64,000 bases of DNA from Bacteroidales bacterium UBA4293 (GCA_002395835.1 DGVD01000015.1:148735-212734), one strand, 5' to 3'. Shown: positions 1-9,213, counted from the first letter of the stretch. Numbers and translations are program-made. The notes: generated by a model from the sequence alone, not told the origin.

Positions 1-236
1 TGAAGGTTGACCCATTCCAGGTTCTGGATCAGAACGGTGTAGGACAGCTCATCAAGATGGCAGTTGAAAACGGACGTAAGGTTCGTCCTACTCTGCGTAC
101 CGGTATCTGCGGTGAGCATGGTGGTGAGCCAAGTTCTGTGAAATTCTGTGCAAAGGTTGGCATGAACTATGCTTCTTGCTCTCCTTTCCGTGTGCCTATC
201 GCACGTCTTGCTGCTGCACAAGCTGCTATTGAATAA
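1..236 (+). CDS. ppdK: Pyruvate, phosphate dikinase, C-terminal end (partial)
   Basis: Only the last 77 codons are in the window; the reading frame starts at base 3 and stops with TAA at 234-236. The translation contains LRTGICGEHGGEPSS followed by ASCSPFRVPIARLAAAQAA, the C-terminal PEP-binding TIM-barrel end of PpdK, including the conserved Cys (in ASCSPFRVP) that acts as proton donor in this family. The enzyme interconverts pyruvate, ATP and Pi with PEP, AMP and PPi in the cytoplasm. A strong intrinsic terminator follows 21 bases after the stop, so the gene ends a transcription unit here. Confidence 0.93.
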   Translation, partial: KVDPFQVLDQNGVGQLIKMAVENGRKVRPTLRTGICGEHGGEPSSVKFCAKVGMNYASCSPFRVPIARLAAAQAAIE

Positions 237-257
237 TCTAGAGCTAAAAGCTAATAT

Positions 258-304
258 AAAAAAAGGGGTGAGGATCTTGTAAAGATTTCCTCACCCCTTT
301 TCTT
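258..304 (+). terminator. Intrinsic terminator of ppdK
   Basis: The arms AAAAGGGGTGAGGA and TCCTCACCCCTTTT pair around a loop of about 12 bases, with a T-rich tail. The right half of this terminator and its downstream flank recur in direct orientation at 8587-8660, see the repeat entries. Confidence 0.9.
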
Positions 305-344
305 TTCCTTCTCCAAAGAGCGTTCTAAAGCATTTTTTTCTCCA
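269..344 (+). repeat. Direct repeat copy A (ppdK terminator right half and flank)
   Basis: The segment starting TGAGGATCTTGTAAAGATTT aligns without gaps to 8587 onward for about 57 bases with few mismatches, and more loosely to about 344. Copy A carries the whole ppdK terminator. The two copies bracket the M28 peptidase and the SusCD operon, a distance of 8318 bases. Confidence 0.75.
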
Positions 345-661
345 TATTTATATGTTATTGATTATTTAGATGCAAAAAATATAGAAATAATAGGATAAAA
401 CAAGAACAAGCCACTTATAAAAAAGTATGTATAATAGCACACAGAAACAGAATAGTCTATGAGAATACATTTTTCATGCATTATTTACTAATATTTAGCC
501 AGTTTGTTAAATTTTACCTCTAAAAATGAACAATTTAAAAGAAAAACCATTACTTTTGCCAAATAGTTTGCTAAGTGTAAGCTATCTTTCTTGCATTTGT
601 TTCTTTTTGTAAGCAAGAAAACCCATACGAGATTTATTTTTATATTATAGTATTACAAATT
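345..661 (+). promoter_or_regulatory. Intergenic region with possible M28 peptidase promoter
   Basis: This AT-rich stretch has no convincing gene. TACTTTTG at 551-558 fits the Bacteroidetes -7 consensus TAnnTTTG; no well-spaced -33 TTTG is visible, so the promoter call is weak. It would give a leader of roughly 100 nt in front of the peptidase gene. Confidence 0.35.
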
Positions 662-2233
662 ATGAGAGAGTATCTTTTAGCTGCAGCATGCGGTTTATTA
701 TCCCTTGGTACAGCACAAGCACAGACTGCTATTTCTGAGGAAATGGCTTTCAGAATTAAGAATGAGGCTTTCGCCAATTCTAGTATCGATCAATTATCAC
801 AGTACATGACAGACTTGCTGGGTCCTCGTCTGGCTGCTTCTGAAATGAAGGTTCGTTCAGAGCAGCTGGTAGTAAAGAAGTTGGCAGAGTATGGTCTTTC
901 TAACCCTCGTTCAGAATTTGCAACAGACTTTGCAAAGGGTGGCTGGGATAGCGAGAAGAATTATGTTGCTATGACTGCACCCTATTATTGCAGTTTCGCT
1001 GCTAACCCCAAAGCATGGACCGGTAGTACAAAGGGTCTTGTAAAGGGTGAAGTAGTATTAGTAGACCAGATTCAGTCTGAAGCTGACCTGGAGAAGTATC
1101 GTGGCAAGTTAGCTGGCAAGATTGTCCTGATGCCTGTAACTCAGCAATACACCATTTCATTTGGTCCTTTAGCTTATCGTTATACCGATGAGGAATTGGC
1201 AAACCTTGAAACAGATCCTCGTCCAGGTCGTCACAACTATCGTCGTACCTCTGGTTTTCCAGTAACTACTATTAGTCGTGAGCAGATGATGAAGATGCGT
1301 GAATTGCAGCAGAAATTCACTCAGATGCTAAAGAATGAAGGTGTTCTAGCAATCGTTAATACCCGTGGAACTTTCAATGTAACTACCGGTGGTGGAGCTC
1401 AGTATAAGGTAGGTGATCCAGAGCCAGCACCAGAGTTCACCCTTCCACTAGAGGATGGTGGCCGAATGGCTCGCTTGATCAAGATGGGTGAAAAGGTAGA
1501 AATGGAACTGGAAATCAAGAATAAGTTTACAGATAACCAGAAGATCAATAATGTTGTTGCAGAAATTCCTGGAACTGACCCTAAGTTGAAGAATGAAATT
1601 GTACTGATTGGTGCACACTTGGATTCTTGGCACAGTGGTACAGGTGGTGCAGATAACTCATCTGGTTGTATCGTTATGATGGAAGCTATGCGTATCCTGA
1701 AGGCTCTGGGAGTTCAGCCTAAGCGTACTATCCGTATCGCTCTTTGGGGTGGTGAAGAGCAGGGTCTTTACGGTTCTCGTGGTTACTTACAGAATTATCT
1801 CTACGATGCTAAGAACAAGAAGACTTTACCTGGATATGACAAGTTTGCTCTATACTTGAATATGGATAATGGATCTGGCCGTTTCCGTGGTATCTATATG
1901 GAGCAGAATGACCTAGCTAAGCCTTTCTTCGAGGCTTGGAAAGCTCCTATCGAGCCATTAGGCTTCAAGACCCTTTCTCCACGTACTACAGGCTCTACAG
2001 ACCACGTTACTTTCGACCGTGTAGGTTTACCATCATTCCAGTTTATTCAAGATGAGTTGGAGTACGACCGTACTTATCACACCAATATGGATACCTGGGA
2101 GCGCTTGTCATTGGACGACCTGAAGGTTGATGCAGCAATCGTTGCTACAATTGCTCTGAGCGCAGCAAACGATGCAAATCGCATTCCTGTTAAACCTGGT
2201 TATCCTGCAGCTGCTGCAGCAAGTCAGAGATAA
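662..2233 (+). CDS. Secreted M28 family zinc aminopeptidase with PA domain
   Basis: The 523-residue protein begins with a signal peptide ending around AQAQT (residue 21). The catalytic M28 domain shows GAHLDSWHSG (His319, Asp321), GGADNSSG (Asp331 as bridging zinc ligand), WGGEEQG (Glu365/366, catalytic base and ligand) and STDHVTF (last His ligand), so the metal site looks complete. A protease-associated-type insert lies around residues 110-230. Family members cleave N-terminal amino acids or dipeptides in the periplasm or outside the cell. It stands alone on this strand, converging on a SusCD operon, which suggests peptide or glycopeptide scavenging (inference). Its base composition is AT-richer than the 20-57 kb part of the window. 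Confidence 0.9.
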   Translation: MREYLLAAACGLLSLGTAQAQTAISEEMAFRIKNEAFANSSIDQLSQYMTDLLGPRLAASEMKVRSEQLVVKKLAEYGLSNPRSEFATDFAKGGWDSEKNYVAMTAPYYCSFAANPKAWTGSTKGLVKGEVVLVDQIQSEADLEKYRGKLAGKIVLMPVTQQYTISFGPLAYRYTDEELANLETDPRPGRHNYRRTSGFPVTTISREQMMKMRELQQKFTQMLKNEGVLAIVNTRGTFNVTTGGGAQYKVGDPEPAPEFTLPLEDGGRMARLIKMGEKVEMELEIKNKFTDNQKINNVVAEIPGTDPKLKNEIVLIGAHLDSWHSGTGGADNSSGCIVMMEAMRILKALGVQPKRTIRIALWGGEEQGLYGSRGYLQNYLYDAKNKKTLPGYDKFALYLNMDNGSGRFRGIYMEQNDLAKPFFEAWKAPIEPLGFKTLSPRTTGSTDHVTFDRVGLPSFQFIQDELEYDRTYHTNMDTWERLSLDDLKVDAAIVATIALSAANDANRIPVKPGYPAAAAASQR

Positions 2234-2254
2234 TATAAATTATATCTATAATAT

Positions 2255-2291
2255 AATGGAGGTAGACTTAGAGTTTACCTCCATTTTTTTG
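2255..2291 (+). terminator. Intrinsic terminator of M28 peptidase gene
   Basis: The arms AATGGAGGTA (2255-2264) and TACCTCCATT (2276-2285) pair perfectly and run into a T tract. Confidence 0.9.
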
Positions 2292-2322
2292 TGACCGTTG
2301 CGCATTGCAGCATTGCAGTAAA

Positions 2323-2363
2323 AAAAGGGGATCGCTACCAACGCCTTGGTACGATCCCCTTCG
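2323..2363 (-). terminator. Intrinsic terminator of the SusCD operon
   Basis: On the minus strand a long stem (AAGGGGATCG plus TACCA against its complement, with one bulged base) is followed by a run of six or more T. It lies about 50 bases after the stop of the last operon gene. Confidence 0.9.
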
Positions 2364-2414
2364 AGAGGCACATTATATATTCTTTTGAAAAAAGAATTCT
2401 AATGTATAATACGA

Positions 2415-3005
2415 TTACTGCACATTAACAGTAATAATCTGATAGCCAAAGTTTCCACTGATAGGAGCAACATTTGGACTAACACTTGTAATACGCAATG
2501 GCAAGTAGTAAGTACCAGTCTCGATACCAGCTGCTTCTGCATCAATTTCTACAACAAGAGCAACACTCTGACGATTAGCCTCATACAACTGAACATTCTC
2601 AGTTGGGTTACTAGGGTCAGTATTAGGACGGCGGTCAGGCAACTTTGCATAAGCTGGAATAACAGCGTCAGCTGGGAAACTAGCATAAGTGTCACTAGCC
2701 ATAGTGTGAATTCTCAGCTTATATGCCACTGCAGGTAATAAATTGCCAGCAATCAAACTCTCATCCAAAGAAACAGTTACATGAATATCCTCAGTAATGT
2801 TCTTAGCATCGGAGATAGAGTAGTTAACGTAAGCTGCACCTACACCCTTCATGTTCTTGCAGTTGATAGTTGAAGCTTTTGTCTCTGTCATGAACTCAAT
2901 TACTGCCTTCTGATTGTCATAATCATACAAATAGTCATCTTTCAGACAAGAAGTAGTTGACCAAAGAGCAACTGCACAAAATATAAATGATAAAATCTTT
3001 TTCAT
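2415..3005 (-). CDS. SusCD-associated surface lipoprotein, DUF1735/BT_3987-like
   Basis: This 196-residue protein has a lipoprotein signal with lipobox STTSC (Cys20) followed by acidic residues (LKDDYLYDYD), the usual export signal for surface lipoproteins in Bacteroidetes. The body is predicted to be beta-rich and ends in TYYLPLRITSVS...ITVNVQ, a pattern I associate with the DUF1735-type beta-sandwich found in proteins encoded after susD. It is the third gene of the operon, 10 bases after the SusD gene, so it probably contributes to ligand capture at the surface. Family assignment is from pattern memory only; the lipoprotein call is direct. Confidence 0.75.
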   Translation of the reverse strand: MKKILSFIFCAVALWSTTSCLKDDYLYDYDNQKAVIEFMTETKASTINCKNMKGVGAAYVNYSISDAKNITEDIHVTVSLDESLIAGNLLPAVAYKLRIHTMASDTYASFPADAVIPAYAKLPDRRPNTDPSNPTENVQLYEANRQSVALVVEIDAEAAGIETGTYYLPLRITSVSPNVAPISGNFGYQIITVNVQ

Positions 3006-3015
3006 ACGTCAATAA

Positions 3016-4758
3016 TTATTTTTCGTAACCGTTTGCAAATGCAGAATTCAAGTAGTCACCTGGCTGCTTACGTTCCGGGTTCTTAGTATCCCAGAAGATC
3101 AGATCATTCATGACATCCTTCTTCTCATTAGCTGTGAAATTAACATTGTTCAACTTCTTTTCTGACTCTGGATACAATACACGTGCAGGCATCTTGTGCT
3201 CACCCAAAGACCACTGCCAAGAAGAGTGCAACCAACTTGGATAGTCAGTACGACGAATCTCTGACCATGCCTCCAGAGGGTCAATCAGGTAGTAACCCAA
3301 CCACTTCTGAGTCATAATAGCCTCTAACTTCTGCTCGTTGCTTGTCATCAAATCCCAGTTAACCAGGAAACCATAGTCTTCTGTCTGTGCCAGGAACTCA
3401 GCAGCAGCTTTTGCAGCAGAACCATCTCCTGCAGTACCAGGGATAGGAGCCAATGCACCATTATAAGGATTAGCAGCATGCAATGCCAAATCGTGCTGCT
3501 CAAACATCAGCTTCACACCTTCCTCATAGTAAGCTCTTGCCAAGTCATCACCACCAGCAATCAAGCCACGAAGTGCAGCCTCAGCCAAATAGAACTTAGC
3601 AATGCAAACTGGATACATTACCAGATCCTTAGATGCACCTGTCTCAAAATCCCAGCTACCATCACCATAGGCACCTTCACCTACCAGTGAAACCTGTGCA
3701 CGCTGCATAGGAGTCTGAACACCGTAAGGGATACCAATGTACCAATAGTTCTCACCATAGAATTCAGATGGCTTACCATAGGCTGGCTGGTCTACATTCT
3801 TCTCACGTGGATCGAAATATACACGTATCAATGGGTTCTTGGTATCACGCATAAACTTTACCAGCTCCTCAGTAGGATCATACTGGCTACGGAAAGAAGA
3901 ACGGTTGCTGGTACGTTTACCTGCATAGCTACCATTCCAAGTATAAGTATGACCACACAAGTACATCTGAGGATTCATCTTACCAGAACCTACATAGTAA
4001 CCAGGATTGCAAGTAGCATCAGTATCAATCAAACCATCAACAATAGCTGCCAGACGGGCCTTACCATTTACCTGGTCAAACAGAGCAACATTAGAAATAC
4101 GCATCAACAGAGTCAATTCGATAGACTTTGCATACTTAAGCCACTGTGATTTGTTACCACCGAAATAGATATCTGCATTAGAGATATTACCCATAGCACC
4201 GTTCTCGATGTTCTGCTCGGCCTCAATAATCTGAGCACAAAGAGCCTTGTAGATATCCTCAGCCTTGTCGTAGGTTGGAGTCAGATTATCTGCACCCAGA
4301 CCACCTTCGCTGAAAGGAACATCGCCAAACAAGTCTACCAACTCACGGAATTCAATACACTCCAAAACCTGAGCAATACCCAACAGACCCTTTAATTCGG
4401 CAGCTTCTGCCTTATCTTTGATCTCACGGATAGCAGCAATTCGAGAATAACGATACTGCCAGTGTGGGTTGAAAGTACCATTAACAACGTTTCCGTTCAG
4501 GTATACATAGTTACCGGAGTAGTCACCAGATTTGGTGAACATCTGAGACCAGTTATAGAAACTGATGGTTGAACCTGTTGTAGCAGAATAACCAGCTCGG
4601 TCGCCAGCAATATCATTTTCTACACTGGTAAGCAACAACTCTGCAGAAACGTTTTCTTTTGTAGCATTATTTGGGGTTTCGTTCACGTCCAACCAATCAG
4701 AACAACTAGTCAACGCTACACTTAAACCTGCAACATATAATAAATTCTTTGTCTTCAT
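3016..4758 (-). CDS. SusD/RagB-like nutrient-binding outer membrane lipoprotein
   Basis: The 580-residue protein has lipobox ALTSC (Cys19) followed by SDWLDVNETPNNAT, typical of SusD-like lipoproteins of the SusD_2 type. The body is alpha-helical with TPR-like segments (ECIEFRELVDLFGDVPFSE, then IYKALCAQIIEAEQNI) and the late helix EKLEAIMTQKWLGYYL that recurs in the family. It sits on the cell surface as the lid on its SusC partner and binds the substrate. It lies 19 bases downstream of the susC-like gene. The ligand cannot be read from the sequence; no glycoside hydrolase is in the operon, and the nearest enzyme is an exopeptidase, so peptides are possible. Confidence 0.92.
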   Translation of the reverse strand: MKTKNLLYVAGLSVALTSCSDWLDVNETPNNATKENVSAELLLTSVENDIAGDRAGYSATTGSTISFYNWSQMFTKSGDYSGNYVYLNGNVVNGTFNPHWQYRYSRIAAIREIKDKAEAAELKGLLGIAQVLECIEFRELVDLFGDVPFSEGGLGADNLTPTYDKAEDIYKALCAQIIEAEQNIENGAMGNISNADIYFGGNKSQWLKYAKSIELTLLMRISNVALFDQVNGKARLAAIVDGLIDTDATCNPGYYVGSGKMNPQMYLCGHTYTWNGSYAGKRTSNRSSFRSQYDPTEELVKFMRDTKNPLIRVYFDPREKNVDQPAYGKPSEFYGENYWYIGIPYGVQTPMQRAQVSLVGEGAYGDGSWDFETGASKDLVMYPVCIAKFYLAEAALRGLIAGGDDLARAYYEEGVKLMFEQHDLALHAANPYNGALAPIPGTAGDGSAAKAAAEFLAQTEDYGFLVNWDLMTSNEQKLEAIMTQKWLGYYLIDPLEAWSEIRRTDYPSWLHSSWQWSLGEHKMPARVLYPESEKKLNNVNFTANEKKDVMNDLIFWDTKNPERKQPGDYLNSAFANGYEK

Positions 4759-4777
4759 CTTTTTATCCTCCTTACCA

Positions 4778-7700
4778 TTAGAATGTTACAACTACGTTGA
4801 CACCGAAGCTACGATAACCTGCAGACTGACCACCACCTTGAGTACCACGTGCATTACTGTTATACTGAGTAGCAGCAATGTTAGAGTTACCACCATTTGT
4901 AGAGAATTCAGGATCACTGAAGATATTGGTCTTAGGACGCCACATAAACAAGTTACGACCTACCAGGCTAGCAGAAATATTCTGGATGAAACCAATCTTA
5001 TTGATAAGCTTCTTAGGGAATTCATAGTTCAGAGACAACTCACGCAGACGCCAAGTTGCAGCACTGTATACCTGGTTTGCATAGCTCAACCTGAACTGAC
5101 CGTTCCACCAACCATCATCACCAGCATTAATAGTAATATTGGTATTTTCTACATAGTTACCATTGTCATCCACATATACAGAGTTAGGGAATACGGTACG
5201 CTGACGACCAGCGATAGAACTCAAGTATGATGAACCGGTAAAGCAGTTAGACATTTCCAGACCGCTGTAGAATACATGACCACCACGATAATCGAAGGTT
5301 GCGTTCAGACGCCAGTTCTTATAGCGGAAGCTAGGAGTAATACCCAGACGAACGGTTGGAGCAGTAGTACCACACTCTATGAAATTACCAGCCTGTGGCA
5401 AACCAGTGTTCTTGTCTACAATTACACGGCCCTGAGGATCACGTGCCCAGTCCTGAGCCTTGATTTGTGGGAAGGCCTTACCCTTTATTGCGTAGATACC
5501 ATAAGAAGAATTACCACCAATGTTGCTTTCAATATTCAACTCTGGAGAATCATCAGCCAATTCGATAACAGTAGTCTTTACGAATGTAGCATTCATACCC
5601 AAATTGAAGCTGAAGTTACCCACCTTAACAATAGGATTGATGCGCAAGTCGAACTCCAGACCCTTACCTTCCATGGTACCTGCATTAATATAACGTGAGC
5701 TGAAACCAGTAGAAGTAGCAATAGATACAGGAACTGTTTGGTTTGTAGTACGCTGAATATATGCAGCAGCCTCAAAGGTAATACGGTTATTGAAGAAGCC
5801 GAACTCAGTACCAACCTCAAACTCGTTGGTGAACTCTGGCTTAAGATCCTTTGAGAACAAAGAGGTATCCAAACGATATGCAGTCTGAGTACCATAAGGG
5901 AATGCACTATTTACCTGTGCCAAAGTCTGCAATCTATATGGCTCCAGGTTTACAGTACCTACCTTTGCCCAAGATGCACGCATCTTCCAGTGGTTCATTA
6001 CATCACTCTTCAGAGACTTGAAAGCATCGGTGAATACAAAAGAAGTATTTACAGATGGATAGAAGAATGAACGGTTTGCTGGATCCAACAGAGAAGTCCA
6101 GTCATTACGGCCAGTTACCTGAATGAAGGCAAAATTCTTATAGTTCAAATCTACAGAACCAAACAAACCAGTCTTACGGCTGCGAGTCCAACGGTTCTGA
6201 GCAGTCAAGTCACCCAACTTGTTAGACAAGTTGAACAAGTTATCAATAGCCAACTGATTAGCGTTTACATTCTTATACTCATTGTAATTATCCTGCATAG
6301 AATAACCTACCAGACCCTTGATTTCCCAATCCTCATTGAACTTGTGATTAGCCTGTGCCATGAAGTCCATGTTGAAGTTGCTAGTCAACTGAGATGCTGT
6401 AGCAAAAGTAGACAACTGGTCAGAACCAGCATTATACTTGTAAGTCTGTGCAGTTTCACTGTAGTGGAATGCATAGGTCATACGGTTAGTCTGGTTCACA
6501 TTCAAGTTAACACCAGCACGTCCAGTAAACTTCAACCACTTCAAAGGCTGGAAGCTGATATCTACAGAACCTACTAAACGATCCTGACGAGTCTCACGAC
6601 GGTTGGTATCCAAGGTAAAGAATGGGTTCTCAGAATAGTCAGAGAAGTACTCGTTAGGAGATGCACCATTTCCTAAATCACCCTTATCCCATCCAACAAA
6701 ATCACCTACACGGTAGTTAGCAGGAATCTGCATCAAATAATAAATACCATCTGAGCTAGCAGTACTCATATCAAATGTAGAATGAGAATAAGTTACCTTA
6801 CCACCTACTGTCAATGACTTAAAGTTACGGCTTCCGTTGAAACGAACTGTCTGACGTGTACTCTCATCATGACGAGTAACAGACTTCCTATCCAGACGCT
6901 GGTAAGACAGATACATAGAACCACGGTCATCGCTAGAAGAATAGCTGATATCGTGCTGGAAATCAGTACCAGTCTGATAATAACCAGACAAATAGTCATC
7001 ACCTGCATAACCATAAGGAATCTGACGCATCTTTCCGTCAAGAGCATCCAGATACCAACCAGAATAAGAGTCAAAACCATCGAACTCAGGACCATACTGC
7101 TGGTTTTCAGGGCTCATGTAAGAGTTCTCCTGATCATAAGTCCAGCTACCCATACCTGACTGACGGTGACCAGAACCGAAACGGGTCTGAGTCTTTGGCA
7201 AGTAAGATACGGTATTGGCAGTAGCAGTGAAAGCATAAGTAAACTGTGGCTTACCCTTAACACCATTCTTAGTTGTAACAATCAATACACCGTTAGCAGC
7301 CTCAGAACCATAAAGTGCGGCAGCAGATGCACCCTTCAATACAGAAATGTTATCAATATCGTTAGGGTTGATAGTCTGCAAGAAACTCATTGGAGTCTGA
7401 ACGCCATCCAGAATCAACAACGCACCGTTGTTACCCTTGAATGAACGTGCACCACGCAACTGAACTGTAGTCTGCTGGTCAAGCGCAGCTGAACCCAGGC
7501 TGATTTCCAGACCGGAAACCTTACCGCTCAATGCAGCAGAAGCATCAGAACCCTTCGCAGAGTTAAGCTGATCTGCATCTACCTTAGCGGTAGAATAACC
7601 CAGAGCCTTTGCCTGACGCTGAATACCCAGAGCTGTAACAACAACCTCTTCCAGGGCCATAGTCTCAGAACTCAGACTGATGTTCAACCTGGCAGCAGCC

Positions 7701-7951
7701 TTAACAGTCTTAGACTTCATACCAACATAAGAAACGATGAGGTTTGAACCAGCCTTCACATTTTCAAGAATGAAGTTACCATCCAGGTCAGTCACTGTAC
7801 CATTGCTAGTACCCTGAACTAAGATAGAGGCTCCGATGATAGGCCCACCATCGTCTTCCGACATAACATTACCACGAACAGTAATGTTCTGTGCATACAC
7901 ACTCATGCTCATAAGGAACATGGTGACCAATGCCAAAAATTTACTTTTCAT
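4778..7951 (-). CDS. SusC/RagA-type TonB-dependent outer membrane transporter
   Basis: This 1057-residue protein has a signal peptide ending VYAQ (about residue 21), a CarboxypepD_reg-like domain (residues 25-105, VRGNVMSEDDGGPIIGASI and GTVTDLDGNFIL), a TonB-box-like stretch (EEVVVTALG, residues 101-109), a plug domain (about 115-230, with VLKGASAAALYGSEAANGVL) and a long beta-barrel ending in the aromatic residue of NVVVTF. It imports the ligand captured by the SusD-like lipoprotein using TonB energy. It heads a three-gene operon with susD and a lipoprotein. No ECF sigma/anti-sigma pair or hybrid two-component regulator lies next to it. Confidence 0.95.
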   Translation of the reverse strand: MKSKFLALVTMFLMSMSVYAQNITVRGNVMSEDDGGPIIGASILVQGTSNGTVTDLDGNFILENVKAGSNLIVSYVGMKSKTVKAAARLNISLSSETMALEEVVVTALGIQRQAKALGYSTAKVDADQLNSAKGSDASAALSGKVSGLEISLGSAALDQQTTVQLRGARSFKGNNGALLILDGVQTPMSFLQTINPNDIDNISVLKGASAAALYGSEAANGVLIVTTKNGVKGKPQFTYAFTATANTVSYLPKTQTRFGSGHRQSGMGSWTYDQENSYMSPENQQYGPEFDGFDSYSGWYLDALDGKMRQIPYGYAGDDYLSGYYQTGTDFQHDISYSSSDDRGSMYLSYQRLDRKSVTRHDESTRQTVRFNGSRNFKSLTVGGKVTYSHSTFDMSTASSDGIYYLMQIPANYRVGDFVGWDKGDLGNGASPNEYFSDYSENPFFTLDTNRRETRQDRLVGSVDISFQPLKWLKFTGRAGVNLNVNQTNRMTYAFHYSETAQTYKYNAGSDQLSTFATASQLTSNFNMDFMAQANHKFNEDWEIKGLVGYSMQDNYNEYKNVNANQLAIDNLFNLSNKLGDLTAQNRWTRSRKTGLFGSVDLNYKNFAFIQVTGRNDWTSLLDPANRSFFYPSVNTSFVFTDAFKSLKSDVMNHWKMRASWAKVGTVNLEPYRLQTLAQVNSAFPYGTQTAYRLDTSLFSKDLKPEFTNEFEVGTEFGFFNNRITFEAAAYIQRTTNQTVPVSIATSTGFSSRYINAGTMEGKGLEFDLRINPIVKVGNFSFNLGMNATFVKTTVIELADDSPELNIESNIGGNSSYGIYAIKGKAFPQIKAQDWARDPQGRVIVDKNTGLPQAGNFIECGTTAPTVRLGITPSFRYKNWRLNATFDYRGGHVFYSGLEMSNCFTGSSYLSSIAGRQRTVFPNSVYVDDNGNYVENTNITINAGDDGWWNGQFRLSYANQVYSAATWRLRELSLNYEFPKKLINKIGFIQNISASLVGRNLFMWRPKTNIFSDPEFSTNGGNSNIAATQYNSNARGTQGGGQSAGYRSFGVNVVVTF

Positions 7952-8068
7952 AAATCTCTCGTCTTAATTAATACCATATTTACTCTCTTATTTCCAGTGA
8001 AAATGCCTGAAGAACCCTACTGACATTCAAATCAGGCAATACTTATATATATAATAAAAAGGAATTAT

Positions 8069-8108
8069 AACGGGTTCAGAACTCTACTTATACCAATATA
8101 AACCCGTT
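8069..8108 (-). promoter_or_regulatory. Inverted repeat in the susC leader
   Basis: AACGGGTT at 8069-8076 and AACCCGTT at 8101-8108 form an 8-bp inverted repeat with a 24-base loop inside the predicted 5' leader of the SusCD operon. It could be a hairpin in the leader RNA or an operator; the sequence does not decide this. Confidence 0.4.
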
Positions 8109-8162
8109 AAAAAATACCTCTCTTATACTATAACAGTTAAATTATTTCACTCTCTCTGGGGG

Positions 8163-8196
8163 CAAAGTTAAGAATTCTTTTCAAACTCTAGTACAA
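8163..8196 (-). promoter_or_regulatory. Promoter of SusCD operon
   Basis: On the minus strand TAACTTTG (complement of 8163-8170) matches the Bacteroidetes -7 element; a TTG lies 23 bases upstream. The transcript would have a leader of about 200 nt before the susC start at 7951. Confidence 0.55.
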
Positions 8197-8586
8197 TATT
8201 CTCAACAAATTTGCCTAAAAAACAAAAAATTTGTTAGAAACGAGGGCGCAAACAGTAATAAACTGGCATTTTTATTGGTTTTTTAGTAACAATTTCTCAA
8301 TTTTGAATATAACTAGATTTATTAATTGTCAGATATGCTTTTTAAAGACTTTCCTAAACAATTATTAACGAATTAATTCAATAATAGGTAAAAGTATGAT
8401 AACTGTACTTTAGATTAAGCATAAACACTTATAATTGCAATCCAAAAGTAAAACACAATCACGATAAGCATTTTATACCTTATTATATATGGGAACCATT
8501 ATGATATTTAGGATTGTTTACGAGGTGTAGCATTTATGGTACTATGCTATCATATTTGTGGAGCCATAGCATTTGCTCCTATAAAC
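8197..8586. other. Non-coding AT-rich intergenic stretch
   Basis: No gene was found. Short repeats include ATGCTAT (8544-8550) with ATAGCAT (8566-8572) as an inverted pair, and TAGCATTT twice. The stretch ends abruptly at the second copy of the ppdK terminator repeat. Confidence 0.5.
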
Positions 8587-8660
8587 TGAGGATTTTGTAA
8601 AGATTTCCTCACCCCTTTTCTTTTTCTCCTTTAAAGAGCATTCGAGTGTAATATTTTTCT
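8587..8660 (+). repeat. Direct repeat copy B of the ppdK terminator flank
   Basis: TGAGGATTTTGTAAAGATTT onward matches copy A at 269 onward through CTCACCCCTTTTCTTTT and AAAGAGC. Copy B lacks the left arm of the hairpin, so it cannot act as that terminator. It is followed by three degenerate units related to CTCCTTCTGGAGAAAAATTT between 8659 and 8714. Confidence 0.75.
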
Positions 8661-8734
8661 CTCCTTCTGGAGAAAAATTTTTCCCCTTCTAGAGAAAAAA
8701 ATTTCTCCTTCTATCTGCTTTTATGAAGTTAGAA

Positions 8735-8790
8735 AAAAGGAAGAGGGCTTGTCAAACTTTTTCGTTCAACAAGCCCTCTAGAATTTTCTT
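8735..8790 (-). terminator. Intrinsic terminator of rpsO
   Basis: AGAGGGCTTGT (8742-8752) pairs with ACAAGCCCTCT (8769-8779); on the minus strand a T-rich tail follows. It lies about 25 bases after the rpsO stop. Confidence 0.9.
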
Positions 8791-8815
8791 TTTGTACTTG
8801 AAACAGGAACTGGGA

Positions 8816-9091
8816 TTACTTACGCAAACCAAGAGCCTTAACAATAGCACGATAGCGGTTAATGTCCTTACGCTTCAGATAGTTAAGCAAAGAACGGCGC
8901 TTACCTACGAGCATAGTCAATGCACGCTCAGTAACGAAATCCTTACGGTTAACCTTCAAGTGCTCAGTCAAATGGTTGATACGATAAGAGAAGAGGGCAA
9001 TCTGTGCCTCTGCAGAACCAGTATCAGTAGCATTCTGTGCAAAACTGTACTGACTGAAAATTTCCTGCTTTTTTGCTGCGTCTAAATACAT
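8816..9091 (-). CDS. rpsO: 30S ribosomal protein S15
   Basis: The 91-residue basic protein has the S15 pattern throughout: DTGSAEAQIALFSYRINHLTEHLK, then VGKRRSLLNYLKRKD and the C-terminal YRAIVKALGLRK. The length is close to the 88-90 residues usual for the family. S15 binds 16S rRNA helices early in small-subunit assembly, and in several bacteria represses its own mRNA. It forms a single-gene unit with its own promoter and terminator, divergent from typA. Confidence 0.97.
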   Translation of the reverse strand: MYLDAAKKQEIFSQYSFAQNATDTGSAEAQIALFSYRINHLTEHLKVNRKDFVTERALTMLVGKRRSLLNYLKRKDINRYRAIVKALGLRK

Positions 9092-9183
9092 AATTTGAAA
9101 ATTTAAATTGTTAAACTTGTTTCCGCGGTGGCCATCCGTGAAGGTTTGCAGCGAATCACAGACACTACCTCGAAATGCGGGTG

Positions 9184-9213
9184 CAAAGATAGGGATAATT
9201 TTTGATTATCAAG
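9184..9213 (-). promoter_or_regulatory. Promoter of rpsO
   Basis: On the minus strand TATCTTTG (complement of 9184-9191) has a TTG 18 bases upstream (9210-9212). The predicted leader is about 85 nt long and GC-rich near CGGATGGCCACCGCGG; S15 leaders are often autoregulatory, but I could not identify a specific fold. Confidence 0.65.
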
